Counted from the first letter of the stretch, positions 1-6,157 are shown. The stretch: 15,277 nt of DNA from Arcobacter sp. (GCA_030635995.1 DAOVXU010000016.1:1-15277); one strand, 5' to 3'. A program made the numbers and translations. Notes: generated from the letters alone by a model not told the origin.

Positions 1-58
1 AGAGTTTCATATTCAGCTACGATAGTGCTAACTTTTACTAATTAATTGTGGTATTACT

Positions 59-102
59 ATTGTTTGAACTTACGCTTTGATGCCAAAGCTTCGCAAACCA
101 AT
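59..102. repeat. Nested inverted repeat (possible structured RNA or DNA hairpin)
   Basis: The inner stem GCTTTG (74-79) pairs with CAAAGC (84-89) around the four-base loop ATGC. Outside an asymmetric internal loop (67-73 and 90-93), ATTGTTTG (59-66) pairs with 94-102 with a single bulged C at 99. The total is about 14 base pairs. No run of T follows on either strand, so a simple intrinsic terminator is unlikely. The function is unknown. Confidence 0.4.
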
Positions 103-267
103 CTTCGCCAGATGGTCAGAGAGAGAAATGATTGAATAGTTCTTAACTAGGTGTTTGTAGTACTGTTGTAAATTATTTTGTTATATCCATAATAAAACAC
201 TAATAGTATGTCCCTTGGTATGTCCCAATGAAACCTTAAAGAAAATGATTAGTTGTAAATGTATCAT

Positions 268-289
268 AAAGCTTTTAAATACAAGCTTT
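268..289 (-). terminator. Weak hairpin after tRNA-Glu
   Basis: A perfect 7-bp inverted repeat, AAAGCTT (268-274) and AAGCTTT (283-289), with an 8-nt loop lies 6 nt past the tRNA 3' end on the minus strand. There is no clear U tract after it. A role in termination or 3' processing of the trpA/tRNA transcript is only a possibility. Confidence 0.25.
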
Positions 290-294
290 GTAAG

Positions 295-370
295 TGGCGA
301 CCCTGTAAGGATTTGAACCTTAGTCCTTCGGAGGAAATCCGAATGTCCTTAGCCACTAGACGACAGGGTC
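295..370 (-). tRNA. tRNA-Glu, anticodon UUC, CCA encoded
   Basis: The minus strand folds as a complete 76-nt cloverleaf: 7-bp acceptor stem GACCCTG/CAGGGTC, D arm GTCTAGTGGCTAAGGAC, anticodon stem TTCGG/CCGAA with the 7-nt loop ATTTCCT, a 4-nt variable loop, T arm TAAGG-TTCAAAT-CCTTA, discriminator G and genomic CCA. With U33 fixed, the anticodon reads UUC, so it decodes GAA/GAG. The D arm (U11-A24, U13-G22) and the short variable loop match the known glutamate tRNA pattern. The base after the anticodon (37) is C, where almost all tRNAs carry a purine, and A37 is the norm for tRNA-Glu. Position 32 (A) could also pair with 38 (U). It lies 49 nt downstream of trpA on the same strand and may be co-transcribed. 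The identity is fairly firm; full activity is less certain because of C37. Confidence 0.85.
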
Positions 371-383
371 AAGTTTGAAAGTG

Positions 384-426
384 TAGCTAAAAGTTACTTA
401 AATAATTTTTATGTAACTTTTAGCTA
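384..426 (-). terminator. 14-bp perfect hairpin spanning the trpA stop codon
   Basis: TAGCTAAAAGTTAC (384-397) is the exact reverse complement of 413-426, with a 15-nt AT-rich loop. The trpA stop codon (420-422) lies inside the stem. No U tract follows on the minus strand, so it may be a weak terminator or a stabilising/processing hairpin between trpA and the tRNA rather than a full stop. Confidence 0.45.
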
Positions 427-1160
427 TTTATTTTCTCTTTTATCTCTTTTGCTATTGTTGTAATATTTTTAATTTTTTCATTATAACTTAAACTATCATC
501 TATAAGATGTTTTACAAAAACACTTCCAACAATTACACCATCAACACCACGACTTTTTTCATACGCAGTATTTGCATCTACTCCAAATCCTATATATAAT
601 GGCGTAGTTGTTACTTCTCTTATATCTTTAATAATAGTTGTTAAATCCTCTTTTGCACCACTTCCTGTAATTCCTGCATATGCTACAAGATAAATAAATT
701 CTGAACTATTTTTAACTAACATCTCTATTCTATCTTTTGGTGTAGTTGGTGCAATAAAATCAATAATTGATTGATTATATTTTTTAAATATATCTTTGTA
801 CTTAATAGCTTCTTCATATGGTAGATCAGGAATAATTGCACCTTTTATCCCATACTCTTTCCCTTTTTGTAAAAAATTTTCCACCCCATATTTGTAAAAT
901 GGATTCATATATCCCATCCATAATGTATCCATATGGGGAGCTATTTTTGAACTAACTTCAAATAGATCAGTAAGTTTAAAACCATTTTTCAAAGCTTCTA
1001 AGCTTGCTTTTTCTATAACTGGACCATCAGCTACAGGATCAGAAAAAGGAATACCTAACTCTAGTATATCTACACCTGCATCTTTCATCTGTAATGCTAA
1101 ATCTACTGTAAAATTATTTTCTGGTAACGATGATGTGATAAATCCAACTAATTTCTTCAC
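420..1160 (-). CDS. trpA: Tryptophan synthase alpha chain
   Basis: Encodes the alpha subunit of tryptophan synthase. It cleaves indole-3-glycerol phosphate to indole and glyceraldehyde 3-phosphate in the cytoplasm and passes indole to TrpB. The signature LELGIPFSDPVADGP holds the two catalytic acids, Glu34 and Asp45 counted from the start used here (Glu49 and Asp60 in E. coli). The C-terminal phosphate-site glycines (VGSVF region) are present. The frame extends 15 nt further to a TTG at 1175, but a GAGGA Shine-Dalgarno sits 8 nt before the GTG at 1158-1160. That start gives the family-typical N-terminus MKKLVGFITSS and 246 residues, close to the usual 250-270. trpB and other trp genes are not next to it in this window; downstream comes only tRNA-Glu. 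It is divergent from panB with about 60 nt between them. Confidence 0.95.
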   Translation of the reverse strand: MKKLVGFITSSLPENNFTVDLALQMKDAGVDILELGIPFSDPVADGPVIEKASLEALKNGFKLTDLFEVSSKIAPHMDTLWMGYMNPFYKYGVENFLQKGKEYGIKGAIIPDLPYEEAIKYKDIFKKYNQSIIDFIAPTTPKDRIEMLVKNSSEFIYLVAYAGITGSGAKEDLTTIIKDIREVTTTPLYIGFGVDANTAYEKSRGVDGVIVGSVFVKHLIDDSLSYNEKIKNITTIAKEIKEKINS

Positions 1161-1187
1161 TTTTGTAATCCTCAAGTTTTTTTTCGA

Positions 1188-1215
1188 TACAATCTTATCA
1201 TAAATTTACACAAGG
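1188..1215 (+). promoter_or_regulatory. Probable panB promoter -10 and ribosome binding site
   Basis: TACAAT at 1188-1193 is a -10-like hexamer about 30 nt before the panB ATG. AAGG at 1212-1215 is a short Shine-Dalgarno. The divergent trpA promoter must overlap this short interval. Read by eye only. Confidence 0.4.
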
Positions 1216-1222
1216 TTATATT

Positions 1223-2008
1223 ATGAAACAATCTATTGGCTCAATACAAAAAACAAAGAATAATAGAAAACTTACAATGATAACAGCGTATGATGCGTTG
1301 TTTGCAAAACTATTTGATGAAAAAGTTGATTTTATACTTGTAGGGGATAGTTTAAATATGAGTTTTGCTGGTAAACCAGATACTCTTAGTGCTACACTTG
1401 AGCAGATGATTTATCATACAAATGCTGTGTGTAGTGGTGCTAAAAATACATTTATAATCTGTGATATGCCATTTGGAACTTATACTAATGAGCTTGATGC
1501 TTTAAATAATAGTGTAAAAGTTTTTCAACAAACAAATGCAAATGCAGTTAAAATAGAGGGTGGAAGTTCAAAAGCTCATATAGTTAAACATCTAACACAA
1601 AATTCTATTGCAGTGGTTGGGCATATTGGGCTTATGCCACAAAACTTTAGAAGTGAGGGTGGATATAAGGTAAAAGGTAAAGATGAAGCGAATATTGAAA
1701 CTTTAATTCAAGATGCAAAAGATATTGAAAAAGCAGGTGCTTTTTGTATTGTTGTTGAGGGTGTAAAAGAGGATGCAGCTGAGCTTATCACAAAAGCTGT
1801 AGATGTTCCAGTGATTGGAATAGGAGCAGGAATTAAAGTTGATGGTCAAGTTTTGGTTTGGTCAGATATGCTTGGCTTTTTTGAGGACTTTAAGCCAAAA
1901 TTTGTAAGAGAATATCTAAATGGAGCATCTTTAGTAAAAGATGCTGTTGACTCTTATGTAAAAGATGTAGAAAATTTATCTTTCCCATCTGATAAAGAAA
2001 AATACTAA
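1223..2008 (+). CDS. panB: 3-methyl-2-oxobutanoate hydroxymethyltransferase (ketopantoate hydroxymethyltransferase)
   Basis: First committed step of pantothenate (and so coenzyme A) synthesis: transfers a hydroxymethyl group from 5,10-methylene-tetrahydrofolate to 2-oxoisovalerate, giving ketopantoate. A cytoplasmic (beta/alpha)8 enzyme. At 261 residues it matches the family (E. coli 264). Visible motifs are TAYDALFA near the start, VGDS with metal-binding Asp42, CDMPFG with Asp81, KIEGG with Lys110 and Glu112, GHIGLMPQ, and VVEGV with the general-base Glu179. GIGAG follows before the C-terminal helix. The ATG has AAGG 7 nt upstream. No panC or panD is adjacent. It converges with the FAH-family gene across only 10 nt, with no terminator seen between them. 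Confidence 0.96.
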   Translation: MKQSIGSIQKTKNNRKLTMITAYDALFAKLFDEKVDFILVGDSLNMSFAGKPDTLSATLEQMIYHTNAVCSGAKNTFIICDMPFGTYTNELDALNNSVKVFQQTNANAVKIEGGSSKAHIVKHLTQNSIAVVGHIGLMPQNFRSEGGYKVKGKDEANIETLIQDAKDIEKAGAFCIVVEGVKEDAAELITKAVDVPVIGIGAGIKVDGQVLVWSDMLGFFEDFKPKFVREYLNGASLVKDAVDSYVKDVENLSFPSDKEKY

Positions 2009-2018
2009 TTTATAAATT

Positions 2019-2627
2019 TTATTTAACTTCCCATAGTTTTTCTATGAGAAGTTTATCCTCATAAAATATTTTACCTATAAATTTATCATTTAATTTATAG
2101 GTACCTACCCCTTTTGGAGTTCCAGACATAATAATATCACCATCTTCTAAACTCATAAAACTTAAAATTTCTTCTATCATATATTTAGGTTTATATATCA
2201 TCAAATCATAGTTTGCTTCTTGAATTAAAATATCATTTAAAAATAGTTCAAGTCTAAGTTTTGTAATATCATCATTAAAAGTTACAAAATCACTTAAAAC
2301 AGCAGAAGTGTTAAATGCTTTTGCCCTTTCCCAAGGTAATCCAGCCTTTTTCATCTTATTTTGTAAATCAGCTTTTGTTAAATCAAGCCCAAATCCAACT
2401 CCAGATATTTTTTTATTTTCAATTAAAAAACATATCTCCCCTTCAAATCTTGTATCTTCACTTATAAAAAATAGTTCATCAGATATTGCTGAATTTGGTT
2501 TATTAAATACCACCATAGTATCTGGTGTTTCATTATTTAATTCTTTTATATGCTCTACATAATTTCTACCTATACATACTACTTTAGATGGTATTATTTT
2601 ATTCTTATTATAATTTATTCTTTTCAT
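2019..2627 (-). CDS. Fumarylacetoacetate hydrolase (FAH) family protein
   Basis: A cytoplasmic, metal-dependent enzyme of the FAH superfamily. It resembles the small single-domain members (YcgM/FAHD1-like) that hydrolyse or decarboxylate acylpyruvates and oxaloacetate. Motifs in order: IGRNYVEH at residues 19-26, FNKP at 41-44, the metal ligands Glu62 and Glu64 in EGEICF, Asp82 in GLDLTKADLQ, then AKAFN and the C-terminal SGTPKGVG signature. At 202 residues it is typical of short family members. The exact substrate cannot be read from sequence, and no aromatic-degradation genes lie nearby, so an oxaloacetate or acylpyruvate housekeeping role is more likely than tyrosine breakdown. The ATG has a weak AAGAG upstream. 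It is divergent from metK. Confidence 0.88.
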   Translation of the reverse strand: MKRINYNKNKIIPSKVVCIGRNYVEHIKELNNETPDTMVVFNKPNSAISDELFFISEDTRFEGEICFLIENKKISGVGFGLDLTKADLQNKMKKAGLPWERAKAFNTSAVLSDFVTFNDDITKLRLELFLNDILIQEANYDLMIYKPKYMIEEILSFMSLEDGDIIMSGTPKGVGTYKLNDKFIGKIFYEDKLLIEKLWEVK

Positions 2628-2656
2628 AATATTACTCTTTTTAATTATTTTAAAAT

Positions 2657-2662
2657 ATTGTA
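2657..2662 (-). promoter_or_regulatory. Possible -10 for the FAH-family gene
   Basis: The minus strand reads TACAAT, 30 nt upstream of the ATG at 2627. The spacing to the start is plausible; no clear -35 is seen, as is usual in Campylobacterota. Confidence 0.35.
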
Positions 2663-2703
2663 GTCAATAATAACTTTTAAACAAATAATTAGATTAGCTT
2701 GGA

Positions 2704-2709
2704 TACTAT
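2704..2709 (+). promoter_or_regulatory. Possible metK promoter -10
   Basis: TACTAT is the best -10-like hexamer upstream of metK. It would give a leader of about 125 nt containing the GGAAAAC repeats. Tentative; read by eye. Confidence 0.3.
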
Positions 2710-2751
2710 GACGGCTCATACTTTAAAATTAAAAATTTTTCTTTTCTAAAC

Positions 2752-2849
2752 GGAAAACAAAAATGGACAACAAAAAGATGGAAAACGATGAATTGGAGTG
2801 AAAACTTTAATTTTGGAAAACAAAGAAATGGAAAACAAAAATGGAAAAC
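2752..2849 (+). repeat. GGAAAAC repeat cluster in the metK leader, with duplicated start-codon cassette
   Basis: GGAAAAC occurs at 2752, 2780, 2815, 2830 and 2843, with a GGACAAC variant at 2765. The 16-nt string GGAAAACAAAAATGGA appears twice, at 2752-2767 and 2830-2845. The second copy contains the metK start codon; the first presents an ATG at 2763 in the same frame, exactly 78 nt upstream. That upstream frame (2763-2801) encodes 12 codons, MDNKKMENDELE, and stops. The spacings between repeats (28, 35, 15, 13) are irregular, so this is not a CRISPR array. It looks like a local duplication of the translation start region. A regulatory role is possible but not shown. Confidence 0.6.
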
Positions 2850-4058
2850 AACAAAAAACAACAATACCTTTTTACAAGTGAAGTGGTAAGTCCAGGTCAT
2901 CCTGATAAATGTGCTGATATTATTTCAGATACAATTGTGGATAAATTAATTATTGGTGATTCTAAATCACGAGTTGCTAGTGAAGTATTTGTAGCTGGTA
3001 AACATGTAATAATAGGTGGAGAGGTTACTTCAAATACTCAAGTTAGTATAGAGGAATATAAACAATTAGCAATAGATGCCTTAGAAAAAATTGGATATTT
3101 TAACAATCCTCATTTTACAGATGAAGAGTGTTTAAAACCTCAAAATGTAGATGTACAAGTACTTTTAAATAGACAAAGCCCTGATATAAATCAAGGTGTA
3201 GATCAAGAAGATGGTGAAACTGGTGCTGGAGATCAAGGTATTATGTTTGGTTATGCAGATAGTGAAACTTCTTCTTATATGCCAAGTGCAATCACTTATG
3301 CTAGAATGCTAATGGAAAAAGTATATAATTATGCTTTACATCACCCAGCAAAACTTGGCGTTGATATAAAAACTCAAGTTACTATGGATTATGGTTGTAA
3401 GAATAATTTTGAATCTTGTAATCCTCAAAGAATAGATACAATTGTCATTTCTGCTCCTTGTGTAAGTTCAATGAATATAAAAGAGCTAAGAACTCTTATC
3501 ATGGAACTTATTATAGATACAAATTTACCACAAGAACTTTTCAATCCAGAAGATTGTATTATTCATATAAATCCTACAGGTAAATATGTAAGCCATTCCC
3601 CTTTACATGATAGTGGATTGACAGGTAGAAAACTGATTGTAGATAGTTTTGGAGGATATTCACCTATAGGTGGTGGTGCTCAATCGAGTAAAGATTATAC
3701 AAAAGTTGATAGAAGTGGATTATATGCGGCTAGATGGATTGCAAAACATATAGTTGCAGCTGGACTTGCAAAAAAATGTGTAGTTCAACTTTCTTATGCA
3801 ATTGGTGTAGCAAAACCTACTTCAGTAGCTGTTGATACATATGGAACTTATTTATCATACAATGATGATAAATTATCTTCATTTGTTATGGATAACTTTC
3901 CACTAACACCAAATTGGATTACAAAAAAATTCAATCTTGATAAACCAAGTGAAGATACATTCCTTTATGCAGATGTAGCAGCTCGTGGTCAAGTTGGTCA
4001 AAGTGATTATCCTTGGGAACAACTTGATGCGATGGAAATATTTGAAGCTTTAAAATAA
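2841..4058 (+). CDS. metK: S-adenosylmethionine synthetase (methionine adenosyltransferase)
   Basis: Makes S-adenosylmethionine from methionine and ATP in the cytoplasm, supplying all methylation reactions, including RlmH in the next operon. The 405 residues carry FTSEVVSPGHPDKCAD near the N-terminus (the His and Asp that contact ATP and Mg), QSPDINQGVDQEDGETGAGDQG in the middle, TGKYVSHSPLHDSGLTGRK, and the glycine-rich GGGAQSSKDYTKVDRS. The last motif differs from the E. coli GGGAFSGKDPSKVDRS, but it and the C-terminal PWEQLDAMEIF agree with the Campylobacter jejuni type as I remember it, so the variation is lineage-specific. It is longer than E. coli MetK (384). The ATG has no strong Shine-Dalgarno, only GGA about 9 nt before it inside the repeated leader. 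Monocistronic, ending in a strong terminator. Confidence 0.97.
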   Translation: MENNKKQQYLFTSEVVSPGHPDKCADIISDTIVDKLIIGDSKSRVASEVFVAGKHVIIGGEVTSNTQVSIEEYKQLAIDALEKIGYFNNPHFTDEECLKPQNVDVQVLLNRQSPDINQGVDQEDGETGAGDQGIMFGYADSETSSYMPSAITYARMLMEKVYNYALHHPAKLGVDIKTQVTMDYGCKNNFESCNPQRIDTIVISAPCVSSMNIKELRTLIMELIIDTNLPQELFNPEDCIIHINPTGKYVSHSPLHDSGLTGRKLIVDSFGGYSPIGGGAQSSKDYTKVDRSGLYAARWIAKHIVAAGLAKKCVVQLSYAIGVAKPTSVAVDTYGTYLSYNDDKLSSFVMDNFPLTPNWITKKFNLDKPSEDTFLYADVAARGQVGQSDYPWEQLDAMEIFEALK

Positions 4059-4084
4059 TATTTTAATAGTTCAATTATATATTT

Positions 4085-4116
4085 AAAAGGTACCAATTTT
4101 ATTGGTACCTTTTTTT
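4085..4116 (+). terminator. Strong rho-independent terminator of metK
   Basis: A 13-bp perfect stem, AAAAGGTACCAAT (4085-4097) with 4101-4113 and a 3-nt loop, runs into seven T residues (4110-4116). A textbook intrinsic terminator that separates metK from the accD operon. Confidence 0.93.
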
Positions 4117-4139
4117 ATTTTGATAAAAAAGACAAATTA

Positions 4140-4172
4140 TGTTACAATTACTTAATATTAATAAATTTAGGA
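4140..4172 (+). promoter_or_regulatory. accD operon promoter (extended -10) and ribosome binding site
   Basis: TGTTACAAT at 4140-4148 is an extended -10 element, placed just after the metK terminator and 32 nt before the accD ATG. AGGA at 4169-4172 is the ribosome binding site. Read by eye; no -35 is apparent. Confidence 0.5.
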
Positions 4173-4179
4173 ATTAGAA

Positions 4180-5058
4180 ATGGATTTAAAAAACTTCTTT
4201 AGCAAAATCAAGTCGGAAATTCTAGAAAAAGAGAAATCAGTAGATAGCAATAAAATTATTGAAAATCAGAGTCATTGGGTAAAATGTCCATCTTGTGAAT
4301 CTATGATGTTCTTTAAAGAAGTTGAAAATCTAAATCATGTATGTCCTAAATGTAATTTTCATATGAGAATAGGTGCAAATAAAAGAATCTCATTAATTGC
4401 TGATGAAAATAGTTTTGTAGTATTTGATGAAGAGTTACATCCTACAGATCCTTTGGAATTTGTGGATAGTAAATCATACAAAAAAAGATTAGAAGAATCT
4501 CTACATAAAACAGGAAAAACATCATCAATTATGGCAGGAAGCTGTACTATAAATGGCACACCAGTAGAACTTGTAGTATTTGATTTTTCATTTATGGGTG
4601 GAAGTTTAGGTTCTGTTGAGGGTGAAAAAATTGTAAGAGCTTGTAATAGAGCTTTAGAAAAAAATCATGGTATTATTATTGTAAGTGCAAGTGGAGGTGC
4701 TCGAATGCAAGAGAGTACATTCTCTTTAATGCAAATGGCAAAAACAAGTGCAGCATTGAAAAAAATGGATAATGCTGGTTTGCCTTTTATCTCAATTTTA
4801 ACAGATCCAACTTTTGGTGGTGTTTCTGCTTCTTTTGCTTTTCTTGGAGATATTCTGATGGCAGAACCAGGAGCTTTAATAGGTTTTGCAGGGGCTAGAG
4901 TCATTAAACAAACTATAGGTAAAGATCTACCTGATGGTTTCCAAAGATCAGAATTTTTACTTGAACATGGAAGTATAGATATGGTTGTTGATAGAAATGA
5001 TATGAAAAAAACTTTAGGTGACCTACTTAAAGTTTTTAAAAAAGAATCAGTAGCGTAA
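4180..5058 (+). CDS. accD: Acetyl-CoA carboxylase carboxyltransferase subunit beta
   Basis: The beta subunit of the carboxyltransferase half of acetyl-CoA carboxylase. With AccA it moves CO2 from carboxybiotin-BCCP to acetyl-CoA, making malonyl-CoA, the first committed step of fatty-acid synthesis. At 292 residues it fits the family (E. coli 304). An N-terminal four-cysteine zinc ribbon is intact: Cys36, Cys39, Cys55, Cys58. The crotonase-fold core carries MGGSLGSVEGEK, SASGGARMQE, SLMQMAKTSAAL, LTDPTFGGVSASFA and GFAGARVIKQT, all diagnostic. accA is not in the window. It heads the rightward operon and, as in C. jejuni, lies upstream of rlmH, here with a ThiE-like gene between them. Confidence 0.97.
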   Translation: MDLKNFFSKIKSEILEKEKSVDSNKIIENQSHWVKCPSCESMMFFKEVENLNHVCPKCNFHMRIGANKRISLIADENSFVVFDEELHPTDPLEFVDSKSYKKRLEESLHKTGKTSSIMAGSCTINGTPVELVVFDFSFMGGSLGSVEGEKIVRACNRALEKNHGIIIVSASGGARMQESTFSLMQMAKTSAALKKMDNAGLPFISILTDPTFGGVSASFAFLGDILMAEPGALIGFAGARVIKQTIGKDLPDGFQRSEFLLEHGSIDMVVDRNDMKKTLGDLLKVFKKESVA

Positions 5059-5084
5059 ATTTAATGGTTAGGGGCTAGTGGTTA

Positions 5085-5666
5085 GTGGTTGGGATTTATG
5101 CTCTTTGTGATTATGAAACTTTAAAAAAACGGGATATATCTTTATCTCAGTTTTTAAAGATATGCAAAAATTTAGATGTTGAGTATATTCAATATCGAGA
5201 TAAAATTTCAAATATACAAACTCAAAAAGAAAACTTACTTTTTTTAAAATATAATTGTACTATACCTATTATTATAAATGATAAATTTGAACTTTTAGAA
5301 TATGCCAATGGGATACATTTGGGGCAAGAAGACCTTTTAAGAATTATGAATTATGAATTAAAAATTAAGAATGAAGAGTTATTATTTAAATTTTTACGAA
5401 AAAAATATCCATCTAAGATATTTGGACTTTCCACTCATAATGAATTGGAAATTCTTGAAGCAAATAAATTACCTTTAGATTATATTGGACTTGGAGCTTA
5501 TAGAGAAACTTCTACTAAAGAAGTACCAAATATACTTGGAAATAATATCTCTTATTTAGCAAAAATGTCTACTCATCCTGTTGGTGCTATTGGTGGAGTT
5601 AAAATAGATGATAATATCCCTTATATATCCTACAATGTAATTGGAAGTGGATTGTATGAAAATTAA
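5085..5666 (+). CDS. Thiamine-phosphate synthase family protein (ThiE-like)
   Basis: A TIM-barrel protein of the thiamine-phosphate synthase/TenI superfamily. ThiE joins the pyrimidine and thiazole halves of thiamine. Family positions visible are QYRDK at 36-40 (usual QLREK), PIIIND at 61-66, HLGQED at 78-83, LSTH at 115-118, the GLG...T.TK phosphate segment near 136-146, and AIGGV near the C-terminus. At 193 residues it is a little short. The stretch between HLGQED and LSTH is roughly 10 residues longer than I expect and is filled by MNYELKIKNEE, encoded by simple-sequence DNA. The start is GTG at 5085, with AGGGG at 5070-5074 as its ribosome site; no upstream ATG is in frame. It overlaps rlmH by 11 nt. 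Whether it is the true ThiE or a TenI-like paralogue is unclear, as no other thi gene is nearby. Confidence 0.72.
   Translation: MVGIYALCDYETLKKRDISLSQFLKICKNLDVEYIQYRDKISNIQTQKENLLFLKYNCTIPIIINDKFELLEYANGIHLGQEDLLRIMNYELKIKNEELLFKFLRKKYPSKIFGLSTHNELEILEANKLPLDYIGLGAYRETSTKEVPNILGNNISYLAKMSTHPVGAIGGVKIDDNIPYISYNVIGSGLYEN
5341..5378 (+). repeat. Simple-sequence (ATGAATT) insertion within the ThiE-like gene
   Basis: The DNA is a run of near-repeats of ATGAATT/AAATTAAGAAT. It is in frame, adds about 11 residues (MNYELKIKNEE) in the variable loop after HLGQED, and leaves the flanking ThiE motifs intact. It looks like slippage or a short dispersed repeat tolerated in a surface loop. Confidence 0.5.
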
Positions 5667-6111
5667 TATCTATCAAATAGCTAAAAATGATAAAGATGAA
5701 TTTGAACCACTTATAAAGAATTTTATTAAGATGTCTAGTAAATATGCAAAAGTAGAGATTCATAATCTTTTTACAAAACAAATTGGAAAAGCACAAACAA
5801 TAGGTGAAAAAGAAGCAAAAATTTCTTATAGCGAAGTTTTTATTCCAAAATTAAATGGATATAATATTGCACTTGATGTATTGGGAAAAAAAGTTGATAG
5901 TTTTGCTTTTAGTAAACTGATGGAAGATAATATTACAATTAACTTTTTTATAGGTGGAGCTTTTGGATTTGAGCGATCATTTTTAGACAAATGTGATAGA
6001 ATTATAACATTAAGTGATTTAACAATGGCACATAAAATAGCCAATATAGTATTGCTTGAGCAAATATTTAGAGGCTTATGTATATCCAATAACCATCCTT
6101 ATCATAAATAA
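5656..6111 (+). CDS. rlmH: 23S rRNA (pseudouridine1915-N3)-methyltransferase RlmH
   Basis: A SPOUT-class, SAM-dependent methyltransferase that methylates pseudouridine 1915 in helix 69 of 23S rRNA on the assembled ribosome. The C-terminal knot region is diagnostic: FFIGGAFGFE, the segment LSDLTMAHKIANIVLLEQIFRG, and the terminal HPYHK. The frame runs upstream to a TTG at 5641, but the ATG at 5656 gives the family-standard MKINIYQIAK start with a GGAAGTGG site about 6 nt before it. That yields 151 residues, near the E. coli length of 155. It starts inside the last codons of the ThiE-like gene, so translation is probably coupled. Confidence 0.95.
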   Translation: MKINIYQIAKNDKDEFEPLIKNFIKMSSKYAKVEIHNLFTKQIGKAQTIGEKEAKISYSEVFIPKLNGYNIALDVLGKKVDSFAFSKLMEDNITINFFIGGAFGFERSFLDKCDRIITLSDLTMAHKIANIVLLEQIFRGLCISNNHPYHK

Positions 6112-6127
6112 TTTATATTATTTTAGA

Positions 6128-6157
6128 TATAATCTTGTCAATATATAAAAACAAGGA
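6128..6157 (+). promoter_or_regulatory. Internal promoter (-10) and ribosome site for the dksA-like gene
   Basis: A perfect TATAAT at 6128-6133 lies in the gap after rlmH. AGGA at 6154-6157 then precedes a TTG at 6165. A transcript starting about 6140 would exclude the more upstream TTG at 6135, which supports the 6165 start. Confidence 0.5.

Larger units (their letters stand above)
1..294. other. Non-coding stretch downstream of tRNA-Glu; structured, no gene recognised
   Basis: No reading frame of credible length or family resemblance crosses this stretch. It is less AT-rich than the intergenic DNA elsewhere in the window around positions 70-125. Three things can be seen: a nested inverted repeat at 59-102; two copies of TATGTCCC at about 209-228 separated by TTGG; and a short perfect inverted repeat, AAAGCTT/AAGCTTT (268-274/283-289), just past the tRNA 3' end. 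The region downstream of a tRNA 3' end is a common integration site for islands, but no integrase or duplicated tRNA end is visible here. It could be an old junction, an unrecognised small RNA, or plain spacer. Confidence 0.4.

Noticed and set aside
1..45. Possible tail of a rightward gene ending at a TAA at 43-45
   Set aside because: Only 14 codons with no recognisable sequence; cannot be told from chance.
181..267. A 28-codon minus-strand frame starting at 267 with the string GHTKGHTISV, considered as an integrase remnant
   Set aside because: Too short, no ribosome site, and no conserved recombinase residues; the repeat in the protein only reflects the DNA repeat.
1..294. tmRNA, RNase P RNA or SRP RNA on either strand
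   Set aside because: None of the conserved sequence blocks of these RNAs could be found, and no plausible tag-peptide frame.
2701..2840. A SAM riboswitch upstream of metK
   Set aside because: The leader is poly-purine and repetitive, with no paired elements matching any SAM riboswitch class I know. A covariance search would settle it.
2752..2849. A CRISPR-like repeat array
   Set aside because: The unit is only 7 nt, the spacings are irregular and there are no cas genes.
2706..2900. A 64-residue open frame on the minus strand over the metK leader, with repeated FHFCFPF strings
   Set aside because: It is the complement of the GGAAAAC repeats, overlaps the metK start, has no family resemblance and no clear ribosome site.
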